Part shown: piece by piece, positions 11,819-21,600 of the stretch
How positions within the stretch are numbered: the first letter of the stretch is position 1
Layout: each line of letters begins with the position of its first letter
Assembly (NCBI GenBank): GCA_949825025.1
Contig: OX463781.1
Span: 27,971,192 to 28,035,191, forward strand
Source: Siphlonurus alternatus
Lineage: Eukaryota > Arthropoda > Insecta > Ephemeroptera > Siphlonuridae
DNA: 64,000 nt
Reading direction: 5' to 3'
Program-made: the position numbers and the translations under genes
Notes under the pieces: generated by a model
What the model was told of the DNA's origin: nothing
The model's database searches: none
The model's input: the letters and a program-made list of their open reading frames with translations, nothing else

Positions 11819-13309
11819 TTATATTCAGAAAACAGACTACAGGTTAGGTAATCCGATTATAAAGAATACAATAGTTCATACAAATTCTTAGTTAAAATAC
11901 ATGTACAAAAATTATTATACAACTAAAATCTTGGTAACATATAACACATTATATTTATATTACATAATTAAACATGCATTTGAATTATTTACATATCCTT
12001 GCAATTTCTTGCAAAGATTGATGGAAAATGTCAAGCTCGTATTTACTGTACAGTTCATTGTAAAATGATTGAACTCTGGAAATTATTATTATTATTTTCA
12101 ATGCTTTAGAGCGCAAGGTTCAAGAGGGGAATGGAGGGGAGGTCATTTTCCTGTAAGCAGGCAACCCAACAAGCTCACGGTGCTGTTCTATAGCAGTGAT
12201 CAGTGTCACTTTAAGGGTAAGATAACACGAACAATCGATTGTTGTAGTCCCATTTGATTAACATGTAAACCTTAGCAACCTCATAATGATTCTGAATTTT
12301 TTTTGAGAGATAGTTCTTGGCACCAAAAAAATATTGAAAAAATTTCAAAACAATCGGACGATCCAATTTTTTAAAATTAATTTCTTAGTTTAGGTCTCCA
12401 TGGGAAAGCCCTATACTGAAAATTTAAAAAAATCATTTAAAAAAATTGGATCGTCCGATTGTTTTGAAATTTTTTCCACATTTTTTTGGTGCTAAGAACT
12501 GTCTCTAAAAAAAAAATCAGAATTATTATGAGGTTCCTTAGCAGGTTTACATGTTAATCAAATGGGACTATCAACAATCAATTGTTCGTGTTATCTTACC
12601 CTTTATTGTAAAATTGTATTTTCAGTAGTTTCTGTCTTTTTCATTTATCAAATTATTTACAACTGTGACAGTTTTTTTCATCTTCATCCTTTTCAAGTTG
12701 AGCAATTTAAAAAAAAAATGCCAATCCACCATTTACTAGAGTGTATGAATGAGATCAATAGCTTCCAACTCATACTTAAAAACTTCTAATAAAAGCTGCT
12801 TTCTCAGCACCTGAAAAGCTAAATACAGGATGGTTACAGCGGCAGACATACAAAGTTTTGGAACCAATGAACTCTCATATAGTCTTTTGATTTGAAAACA
12901 CCTAGCTCGTATAAAGTGAACATTTAAACAGTTTAATTTTGCCTTGAAATGTTTCTATGCCCACGTTGTGAGATAGATAGTGTAAACACTGTGAACCCTT
13001 TACAAAAAATGAAGCAACATTTTCATGAAGGATTGCTTACTGCCACGGGTATGCATGAACTCTTAAATTTAAATTAAATTTTTAAATCCCCTTGTAATGT
13101 TTTTGTGTCTGGTATTTATTTGGTACTTGTGCTGGTATTTTTTTTTGCTTCTTGCCATGCGCCATGCAACCTGCCTCCTTCCTGTCTTGGTGCCACTTCC
13201 TGTAACTGATGGGAGTGTGTGGTTTCAGTTGGGCACGCACATCCGAGGCAAGAGGAAGCGAGAGGAGCTCAGCAACATCCTCACCCAGATGAGGAAGGCC
13301 CACAAGTGA
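8722..13309 (+). CDS. RpL36: 60S ribosomal protein L36 (eL36)
   Basis: Three coding exons: 8722-8850 (43 codons), 9893-10027 (45) and 13229-13309 (26 plus TGA), all in phase 0 with good AG/GT sites, giving 114 aa. An upstream acceptor at 8710 shows a non-coding 5' exon. The protein has the family landmarks in order: [13 protein letters not shown] near the start, TKHTKF and [17 protein letters not shown] in the middle exon, [15 protein letters not shown] at the exon 2/3 junction and [17 protein letters not shown] at the end. It is a few residues longer than the human protein (105 aa), as in insects. It is a structural part of the large ribosomal subunit in the cytoplasm. The poly(A) signal AATAAA is at 13363-13368, 54 bases past the stop. 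Introns 1 and 2 (1.0 and 3.2 kb) carry MITEs. This is one of the safest calls in the window. Confidence 0.97.
9034..9268. mobile_element. Fold-back MITE, family 'GGACAAC', copy 2
   Basis: In RpL36 intron 1. The left end 'gataacctacatgaa' and right end 'ctattcacttctacagt' match those of the better preserved copy at 11423-11754, and the middle matches the copy at 3583. A poly-A run (9245-9268) lies at the right border. Confidence 0.5.
11216..11326. mobile_element. Small TTAA-flanked palindrome (about 110 bp)
   Basis: TTAA then AGGGGTATTCACAAAAGCC at the left pairs with GGCCTTGCCTTTGTGAATGC-CCC then TTAA at the right; the inner blocks 'ggcccaattta' and 'taaatcgggcc' also pair. No coding capacity. 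Confidence 0.55.
11423..11754. mobile_element. Fold-back MITE, family 'GGACAAC', best copy
   Basis: Ends AATGGACAAC / GTTGTCCATT with arms of roughly 110-130 bases that include 'ttattgca', 'atgaatag', 'tatgctact' and 'attttttcaga' on the left and their complements on the right. The GC-richer centre (11540-11610) contains the only non-palindromic part. Related copies are at 3583 and 9034. Confidence 0.7.
11764..11823. repeat. (TTTA)n microsatellite
   Basis: About 15 uninterrupted TTTA units directly next to the right end of the MITE at 11423-11754. Confidence 0.95.
12215..12601. mobile_element. 387-bp palindromic MITE related to the TTAA family
   Basis: Starts TTAA-GGGTAAGATAACACG and ends CGTGTTATCTTACCC-TTTA. 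The arms run almost to the centre (about 12410), pairing 'acatgtaaacc', 'cacc(a)aaaaaaat' and 'aatcggacgatccaattttt' with their complements. The outer GGGTAAG is the same as in the 348-bp family at 17236, 40784 and 48917, but the inside differs, so it is a sister family. Confidence 0.7.
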
Positions 13310-13666
13310 GATGTACCTTAAGTTAACACCGTTTTAAAATGAAGCTGATGCTGATGTTTACAAATAAAATTGCTACTCTGCTTCAATCATTTTTGTTAAT
13401 TATTATTATTTTTTTAGAGATCCTATAGAAAATCTTGCAGGGTAATAAAAACTTATTCATTTTCATGGGTTTGAACAAATAGCAATGCTACAGTTTAAAT
13501 ATGTTAAATTTGAATTTTTGTTTAGGAATGAAGAATGTTAAAGGAGGGGAACATGTATATTCTTTGTAAGTAATGTCAAACTTATTAGTGCACCAAAAAA
13601 TATCACCACCTTCTAAGAGTTTGAGTCTGTCCCTACAGTTGACGTTTAAAAAAAGGCGTAGAGAAA

Positions 13667-13751
13667 TGTGGGGCTTATGTCGTTACATGCACTAGTGCTG
13701 CTGGGGTCCTGCCGCTGCTGCGGGTGAGCAGATGTGGCGACATAAGCCCCA
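13667..13751. repeat. Hairpin downstream of RpL36
   Basis: TGGGGCTTATGTCG (from 13669) pairs perfectly with CGACATAAGCCCCA (13738-13751) around a GC-rich spacer with CTG/CGG words. Confidence 0.6.
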
Positions 13752-13780
13752 TCCATGTTCACTGCTGCTTTTTATATAGA

Positions 13781-13781
<1 letters not shown>

Positions 13782-13820
<39 letters not shown>
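13782..13820. repeat. (TA)n microsatellite
   Basis: Pure TA run of about 39 bases that abuts the terminal TTACCACC of the fold-back element at 13820-15180. Confidence 0.95.
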
Positions 13821-13822
<2 letters not shown>

Positions 13823-15180
13823 CCACCAAAAACCAAATTCGGGCAAAAGCCGAAAAAAATGAGCAAAACTAGTTTTGAGCATCAAGTTAAGCTCAAAACC
13901 CGAATTAATCGATTACTTCGGGTTTTGAGCTTAACTTGATGCTCAAAACTAGTTTTGCTCAAGTCGAAATGAGCAAAACCCGATGAAGACTTTTACATCG
14001 GCTTTTGTTCATTCCCATTTGAACAAAACTAGTTTTGCGTATCAAGTTATGATCAAAACCTGATGTAAGATTTTATTTCGGCTTTTGAGCAAAATTTGAG
14101 CAAAACTAGTGTTGCTCATTTTTCAAAGACTATTTATTTTTTATTTTGTGGCAGCTGTTCTTTATTTTTTATTTATTATTTTCTTCGGAATAATATATTT
14201 ATTTTTACTTCTTTGCTGTAGCTATTCTCAAATGATTATATTTAAATATTAATTAATTAATTATTTAATTTATTTATTTTTAATTATTTAATGAATTAAT
14301 TAATTATTTGTTGCTATTTGTTTGATTGAATAAAAGTTTTAATTTCTCCCTTAATTCGCCTATAAATTTAAATAATGTTACTATACGTTACTCAGGTCAG
14401 ATTAAGTAACATAAAAATAAAATGTCACTTTATAAATAATAAAGTGGCACTTGGAATTACATTTTACTTTATTCTTTAGACAGTTATACAGGACCTAGAC
14501 TGACACCCATAAAATTGTCACAGGGTGTACACTTATCACTTATCAGCATTTCCAGCGTCTAGGCAAGGTGTATAGTAAACCTCATACACCTTGCGTCTAG
14601 GTTAAACACTACGCAATCATTGTTTGTAGAAGTTGACGGAATCAAGCTATTCACCATAGGGGATTCGCCATCTGATTCATTAAGACTCTCATCAGCACTT
14701 TGATGAACTTTTGTGATGACACTTTCTAACTCGATCCCCTTCTGTCACTATATCTTGAGCTATGTCAGCAGGTAAAGAATTATCTGTCAACCCGTTTCGT
14801 TGTGGAGCCAAAGAAGGCTTCATATGTTGAAAGCTTTATTCCACTCAAATTCAAAATAAAAAATAAATTGTCTTTGAAAAATGAGCAAAACTAGTTTTGC
14901 TCAAATTTCGCTCAAAAGCTGAAATAAAATCTTACTTCGGGTTTTGAGCTTAACTTGATGCTCAAAACTAGTTTTGCTCAAACGGAAACGCGCAAAACCC
15001 GATGTAAAAGTCTCAGTCGGGTTTTGCTCACTTGGATTTGAGCAAAACTAGTTTTGAGCATCAAGTTAAGCTCAAAACCCGAAATAATTGATTACTTCGG
15101 GTTTTGAGCTTAACTTGATGTTCAAAACTAGTTTTGCTCATTTTTTTCGGCTTTTGCCCGAATTCGGTTTTTGGTGGTAA
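13820..15180. mobile_element. 1.36-kb compound fold-back element (TTACCACC ends)
   Basis: Inverted ends TTACCACCAAAAACC / GGTTTTTGGTGGTAA. Each arm (about 300 bases) is built from repeated words, mainly GAGCAAAACTAGTTTTG and TCAAGTTAAGCTCAAAACCCG, and contains its own palindromes; 13861-13960 is a near-perfect hairpin. The centre (14120-14880) is unlike the arms. Its minus strand has short open stretches (about 14830 back to 14570) followed by an AATAAA-like signal near 14470, which could be the tail of a lost transposase gene, but I recognise no domain. Flanking TA dinucleotides fit a TA target. Confidence 0.7.
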
Positions 15181-15184
15181 CATA

Positions 15185-15541
15185 TATATCGTCGTTGTAG
15201 CGCTCTTTTGACCAATCTAGCTTTATAAGTTTTGACTTTTTGACCAATCTAAAATTATAAGTTTTGACCTTCTGACCAATCTCTTTTTATAAGTTATGAC
15301 CTTTTGTCCAATCAATTATTTTCTTAATTTCTTGTACGAGTGGTGCCATCTTGTGGCAAATTTTACGCTCTTTCGAATGGCGCAATAAAAAAAAAGTTGT
15401 AACTTTTGAGATTTTGGACATTTGTCCCTGCCAAAATTTTTAAAGATTGGTCAAAAGGTCAAAACTTATAATTTTAGATTGGTCAAAAAGTCATAACTTA
15501 TAAAGCTAGATTGGTCAAAAGAGCGCTACAACGACGATATA
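15185..15541. mobile_element. 357-bp MITE with ATATCGTCGTTGTAGCGCTC ends
   Basis: Perfect terminal inverted repeats ('tatcgtcgttgtagcgctc' and its complement). The word 'gaccaatct...tataagtt' is iterated three to four times inside the left arm and, inverted, twice or more in the right arm. TA at both borders suggests a Tc1/mariner-type origin. It sits four bases from the element at 13820-15180. Confidence 0.7.
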
Positions 15542-15864
15542 CTCTATATTTTTTTTTTATGAATTTTGTTTGACATTATTTATAAATTCATAAAAAATAT
15601 AAAAGCTGAAGCCGTCCCCTCCTTTATTTCTTTATTTTGTCCTGATGGCATCTAATTTGCCCAAGCCCACTTGGTAAAATATAAATTGACAACGTAAAGT
15701 TGGCTCCCTTTAGACATCAACAATTTAGAAACTTCTTACCAAGTTGACTTCTGCAAATTAGACGTTGCTATGACGAATTGTTGATATAAATTTGACCTGC
15801 TGGAAAGAAGTCGGTCTCCATACTCTGACTTTAACTTGATATCTGAAGTGGTGGGGGAAGCAGG

Positions 15865-15980
15865 TATAGTAGAACCATCATATGGTCAGCGCTGTCACTG
15901 ACGAGGCAAGCCGGCGGCTGGTATGCAGCCTGCAGCCGCCGGCTGGCCTCGTCAAAGTGACATATGATGGTTCTACTATA
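15865..15980. repeat. 116-bp fold-back hairpin
   Basis: TATAGTAGAACCATCATATG (15865-15884) pairs with its exact complement at 15961-15980, and the inner 'gacgaggc.agccggcggctg' pairs with 'cagccgccggctggcctcgtc'. TA at the ends suggests a small MITE. Confidence 0.75.
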
Positions 15981-16555
15981 GCTGATATCTGGGCTTGGTA
16001 ATAAAAAAAACATAGTTTATGTGTTACATTCTGAGGCTGCAAGGATTCCGTAATAAATATTTGTTGGAAATGAAAAAAATTATTTTCAAATATATATTGC
16101 ATGTAGGTGATGACAAAGAAGTAGGTATGAAAATATGTAATCCGTGCAGAGTATTCTACACCAATTAATCTGCAGAGTGCAGAAACTAGATGAACACTTT
16201 CTGGTGTAGCTTCACTTATAGCTTTGACAATCATGTGAAACAATTCTAAATAAATCATTACAATCGGGCTATCATAACATCTTAACAATAGTCTGTCCTG
16301 GATATATATATTTAAAAAAAAAAATGATTATCAAGTTTATAGAAAGAAAGAAGTATGTACTAGAAGGGACCTTATTCTATATATACAAAAAAAAAAAAAA
16401 ACTTCATTTGCCGGGCCAAAACAAATTGAAATTCAAATCACGAAGGAAATCATTATTTTACTATATAATAATTAAAGTATAAGTTGATGCACTTCCACAT
16501 AATATTTATGCTAAGCTATCGACCACCACTCCTTGAACTTTTATACAGCATGCTG

Positions 16556-16669
16556 TATGCTGGGCAATCTCTGCCGCTCCTTGAACTTTTATGCAGCATC
16601 AAATGCGTGGTGCACCACGCATTTGATGCTGCATAAAAGTTCAAGGAGCGGCAGAGATTGCCCAGCATA
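16556..16669. repeat. 114-bp perfect palindrome
   Basis: Two 57-base arms that I checked base by base and found identical, centred on GTGCAC at 16612/16613 with no spacer. The right arm is also the start of a tandem duplication (next entry). Confidence 0.9.
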
Positions 16670-16941
16670 ATATGTATATGGTATGTAAAACTACATGCAA
16701 TATTGTGTCTACTTTGCCTGCATGATAATATTTATTAGAATAATATATAAAAGTATATTTTTTATTTCATTAATGGCACCACGCATTTGATGCTGCATAA
16801 AAGTTCAAGGAGCGGCAGAGATTGCCCAGCATAATATGTATATGGTATGTAAAACTACATGCAATATTGTGTCTACTTTGCCTGCATATGATAATATTTA
16901 TTAGAATAATATATAAAAGTATATTTTTTATTTCATTAATG
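16612..16941. repeat. Tandem duplication of a 164-bp unit
   Basis: The unit starting 'gcaccacgcatttgatgctg' at 16612 starts again at 16776 and is nearly identical (one 2-base difference, catgataat against catatgataat) to about 16941. The first unit begins at the centre of the palindrome at 16556-16669. Confidence 0.9.
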
Positions 16942-17235
16942 TATAATGTGTATGAATATATAAGATCGAATACTTTCAGTAATAGTTATCTGGTTTAACA
17001 ATTTTTTCCTCTGTTTTGCTATAGAGTAGAGCTTTATCAATTTGAAATTGATTTTCAAGCAATTAAACATGGTGACAAGGACTGCAGGCAATTAATTAAA
17101 TAAATAATTATGGTTTAAAGTTCGCATGATATTTTTTTTCTCGCATAACTTGTAAATATTGCCAATAGATGGCCTAAGAAAACGCTTTCTTTAATTTTTA
17201 TTTACAAATTTTAGAATACAACAAAAAAAATTTAA

Positions 17236-17583
17236 GGGTAAGGTAACGCTACCAATGTTAAAAAAAAATCCCTCTCACAAAAATTCTGAAAAAAATTTAA
17301 AATGTTCTCCTCTATACCCCCTATCAGTACCTAAAATATCAGGTATACAAATACGATCTAGTTTTTGAGTTATAAATTTTTAAAGTTGACTAATTTAACA
17401 TGGGAATTCCATTTCTCCATGTTAAAATAGATAACTTTAAAAATTCATAACTCAAAAACTAGATCGTATTTGTATACCTGATATTTTACCTACTGATAGG
17501 GGGTGTAGAGGAGAACATTTTAAATTTTTTTCAGAATTTTTGTGTGAGGGATTTTTTTTAACATTGGTGGCGTTACCTTACCC
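17236..17583. mobile_element. 348-bp palindromic MITE, TTAA family, copy A
   Basis: GGGTAAGGTAACGC...GCGTTACCTTACCC with TTAA on the left and TTTTAA on the right. The arms pair nearly end to end around a centre near 17410. Length and sequence match the copies at 40784 and 48917. TTAA targets are typical of piggyBac-type elements, but no transposase is present. Confidence 0.85.
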
Positions 17584-17960
17584 TTTTAAGGAAATTTTCT
17601 GTTTGTATATAGGTATATTGTAAAATTTAATATCAATATACCTGGTTTATACTTATAAAAATCTTTAAAGCTCATCATTTTACAACGAGATGTTGTAGTA
17701 AGTAATTATAATGGAACTCATAAAAATTTCAAAATAAAAATTATAAGAAGAATTAATTCTCAGATAATAGCCGCGGTATTAAATTATTAGTACAAAATAA
17801 TTATTTAAATTTTGTGACAATTTTATACTTTGTATCATGATTAAACATTCGATTTAAAAATCATACTCTGAAGGTGCAAAATATGTTGATATACAGCAAA
17901 ATCCAAATAACTTATTATTCGTAAAAACTTGAATTGAATTTAAATTTAATTCAAATTTGT

Positions 17961-18367
17961 CAAGGTGGCTGGATAGTAAGGTGGGGACACGGAGCTGCTG
18001 CCCCCTCGCGGCCAGTGAGGAACTACAAAAAAACAGTTGAGGATCGCGTTTTTGGATCCAATTTCATCCGCGAAAAATTCAAACGGTGTAATAAAAATCC
18101 ATGAACATCGGGCCGATGAACCATTAAAATTCTTTTAAATTGAGTCTATCTTCTTCAGAATTTAACATAGAGTTTATTTCTATCACAATTTTACCCACAT
18201 TTATACTGTAAATAAGACTTTTGATGGCTTTTCCAGTTCCATCGTTTGAATTTTTCGCGGATGAAATTGGATCCAAAAACGCGATCTTCAACTGTTTATT
18301 TGTAGTTCCTCACTGGCCGCGAGTGGGCAGCAGCTCCGTGTCCCCACCTTACTATCCAGCCACCTTG
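17961..18367. mobile_element. 407-bp hAT-type MITE just upstream of ELL
   Basis: Ends CAAGGTGGCTGGATAG / CTATCCAGCCACCTTG with arms of about 130 bases (through 'ggggacacggagctgctgcc', 'cggccagtgaggaacta', 'ttggatccaatttcatccgcg'). It is flanked by a perfect 8-base duplication AAATTTGT (17953-17960 and 18368-18375), the hAT signature. The right end lies 115 bases before the ELL start codon, so the ELL promoter must lie in, or have been moved by, this insertion. Confidence 0.85.
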
Positions 18368-18482
18368 AAATTTGTTGCTGATTACAGCGCCACTCACTAC
18401 TGTGGTTTTTCTCGGTTTTTCTTGCGTTCTTCTCCCCTCTTCTCCCCCGCCGCGCCTCCTCCTCCTCCCCTTCAAAATCCGG

Positions 18483-18632
18483 ATGGATCAAAAAACAGAA
18501 ATGGCGACGTTGCTCTCAGGTGAGCAGTATGGTTTGTCATCTATAGATAATTCTCGCCAAAATAAGTCATTTGTATTCGTGAAATTAACGGATTCTGCAT
18601 ATAGAGCAATAGAAGAATACATTAGAAATAAG
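18483..18632 (+). CDS. ELL: ELL exon 1 (start codon)
   Basis: ATG at 18483 opens 50 codons; a second ATG at 18501 (MATLL...) is an equally good start by comparison with human ELL, which begins close to the YGLS motif. The 5' side (18405-18475) is strongly pyrimidine- and GC-rich. CTCTCAGGTGAGC at 18514-18526 looks like a donor but lies inside conserved coding sequence (LSGEQYGL). The real donor is GTAAGC at 18633. Confidence 0.9.
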
Positions 18633-21600
18633 GTAAGCACATAAAATTCCTCCTAACTTTATTAAAAAGTGTCAAAATGACGAATGAGAGCTCTCGGTCA
18701 GCTACTGATAGTTCTGTCTGCCATTGAACTATTGTGAGGGTATTTAACAGTAAGTAACTCAATAAAAATTTGCAAATAATATATCATTACATTCATAGAC
18801 ACAGTAAAAATTGAGTGTTTATAAAGAATTGGTTTTATTAAAATAATTAATCGTGTAAATTATAACTTCAGCGCCACGTCACATGAAGAGTAATCTTTTA
18901 TTTCATTTTTATAATACAGTTATCGATGTATCTATATTGTTTTTGCAGTTAAATAAAGCTTATATAAATTATTTTATCACTCCATATGTTAGGTAACTGA
19001 AAAAAGTTGCTTACCCTCCAAAGCGATAGTGATAAAAGTGACATGACCTCCGCGACACGAAGGTTCTCTCTCTCTTCAATTTCCTGCGATCTCATTCCAT
19101 TTTCACAATTTATTTTATTTATATTAATTTCAAATTATTTCAATAATCCTAGCATCTTTTTTTTAAAACAATCAAGTATTTAATTTATTTTTGTAACATC
19201 ACCTTATTAGGCCGTTGTCAGAAAAATATATTTTTTTAATTTGGTTCTTGGCAACTAGTGACCTTATAAAAATATTTTCTACTAGAACTATTTAAGTTAT
19301 TGATAACTTGTTCATTACTTATTAGTTAATTTTAAATCAGAGAATTAGCCAAAGGGTGACAGGTAGTCTAGACTAGTGCTGGTAACAAAAAAAAATTGCT
19401 CAAGGTAATGAGTACCCAAGATCGTTAGAGAGTTTGGTGTGACGTCACCTTGAAACAACGGCAGAAATTTCCAACTAGACATTTTTATTAAATTTGCTTG
19501 GCCATCATTTTTTCAGTAAGATCAAGTTTAAACTATTTTATTCTGTCGTTTAATTTGATGACGTCACAGTACGTAAGACTGAAACGCGAGCTAGCTGAGC
19601 ACCTCTCAAGCAGCTGAGAATGTCTGCCCATCAGGCCCATCTTGGATGTAGCAAATTTACTATTTATTACAATGTAACAATTAATTTTATACATTGCTTG
19701 TAAAATGGCATCTTTTGTGTATTACAAAAAAATATATATGTAGCCCTACTTTAACATTATTTCAACAAATCGTGTCAAAATATGGCCTAACGACCCTAAC
19801 GCCCATCTATAGAATTTCAGTGTTGGGTTGTAAAACTTAATGGACTGTATTTTATGATACCAATAATTTTATTATTGTTAATATTTTATCAATGGAATCT
19901 TGCCTGATATATCGGTTAATTAAACAGACTAGACTATTGCCGTAGAATAATTACCGGTAAGAAAATTAGCCATAGACATCTTGCAGTAAACTAATGATCG
20001 ATACCATTATATTATATAAACTTGTTAGCTTGTCATAGAAGCCTTAATTCCTTACATTGCACAGTATAACGTTTTACATGCAGTAATAAAATGTAGAGCA
20101 AATTAAAGGGGACAAGATTAGTAAGTTAATCTTGTCTCATTTAGGAATTAAAAACTTATCACAAATTAATAAGTCTCCTTTTAAAAATAAATGTTATTTC
20201 GTAAAGATTTCGTTAAAATTCAGTGAATTTTAATATTGGTGATCCCTAAATATTTATTAATATTAATTACGAATTTGTAGCCATATGGTCGGATGAAACT
20301 GTTTTTGAAGTGACTTCTTATAGTCATCAGTAAGGCAGCTTATAATACATAATTATTATATAATATAATATTACAATATCTAAAACAGTATATTATATAT
20401 TAGCAGCAGATGATTATTGTCGTGTCCAACCGTAAAAAAAAATTGAGGAGGGAGCGTCGTACAAGCGAACAGGTAAAAAAAAAATACTGCTACGCAAAGT
20501 GTGCCCCAGTTGGGGGGGGGGGGGACTGCAATTTTTCCTGCCGAAGGAGCCACCCTTTTATGTACTTTTTGTGGAGATAGCTTTGTAAATTGCCATTTTA
20601 TTTTACAGTACTTACTACTGTATTACAGTACAGCGACATTACTGTTATAGTAAAAAGTGTAGGGAATAAAAAGGTCGAGCTTTATTTTGCCCATTGTTGT
20701 GTATAGTACTTGCCTTTATAATATAAAATATCTCTTTAACCGTGCACTTGATGCAGTGCATCTGATTGGTAATCGGATGGATAGTTCATTCCCAGCCACT
20801 GCTAAACTTTTCACAAGTGGGGGTTGCTGAAGTGCACCCTACTCGTGCATCCGGGAGGTGATTGATAGCATCCTCCATCAATTGCCGACCATCCTTATTG
20901 AGGTTTCCATGGTTCCCTCATTGTTAACCAGGCAAATGCTGGGATGGATTGTTGTAGGTCATGGCCGCCCTGGTTTGGAAGGGACTCACAAAACCCTGAT
21001 AAGAAATAATATGCTAGGTCGATCTGGTCCATGAAGAACCGGAAAGTTAAAGTCAAATGTCAATTATGACCAGTACCCTACAAATCAGTTCAATTGCAGC
21101 AAATATATTATATTATGTATATAATACATAATTGGTTTTGCAGAGTGTGTGTCTCTGTCAATGAGAGAATGAGAGTGGAGGGTGAGGCAATGCTCTTAAA
21201 GTTGGATGAGAGATTAGATGATGATAATTATATCTTGATACTTGCGTGCTGGTTGCTATTTTTATTGTTAATTTTTGTTGATAATTTTGTCACATGCATG
21301 CCGAGATATCAAAAATGTAAATATATGCTGTACTTACAACACACTAACCATGTATACATATCACCATTAACTTCTGACAGTAAGCATTTCGATTTACTCC
21401 AGCATCATAATGATTTTTTTTTTAGTCGAAGGCGATGTTGTGTAACTCTTTCTGGGTTCCATGAAACATCAGACATTTTATGAAAGTACCCTCGCTTTCG
21501 TTTCTAATTAAAATAAACAATCTAAATTATCATACTAAAGAAACGTTCACATCAAGTCTCCAATCGGTCCACAATATTATCATACGATCTGAAAACCAGT

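Larger units (their letters stand above)
11091..12190. mobile_element. Composite inverted-repeat block in RpL36 intron 2
   Basis: A stretch of about 93 bases at 11091-11183 ('gcttgttgggttgcctgct' to 'ctctaaagcatt') reappears inverted at 12099-12190. Between these arms lie a smaller palindrome (11216-11326), a MITE (11423-11754) and a (TTTA)n tract, so this looks like one element broken up by later insertions. Arms are partly diverged. Confidence 0.55.

Noticed and set aside
18514..18526. Splice donor CAGGTGAGC inside ELL exon 1
   Set aside because: The frame continues through conserved ELL residues (YGLSS, FVFVKLTDSAYRA) and a better donor follows at 18633.
20738..20805. tRNA gene
   Set aside because: The acceptor stem and D arm do not pair properly, the B box is weak, and it is fused to a SINE body.
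21094..21483. 129-codon ORF after the SINE
   Set aside because: Starts in the SINE tail; low complexity and hydrophobic by AT-richness; no domain.
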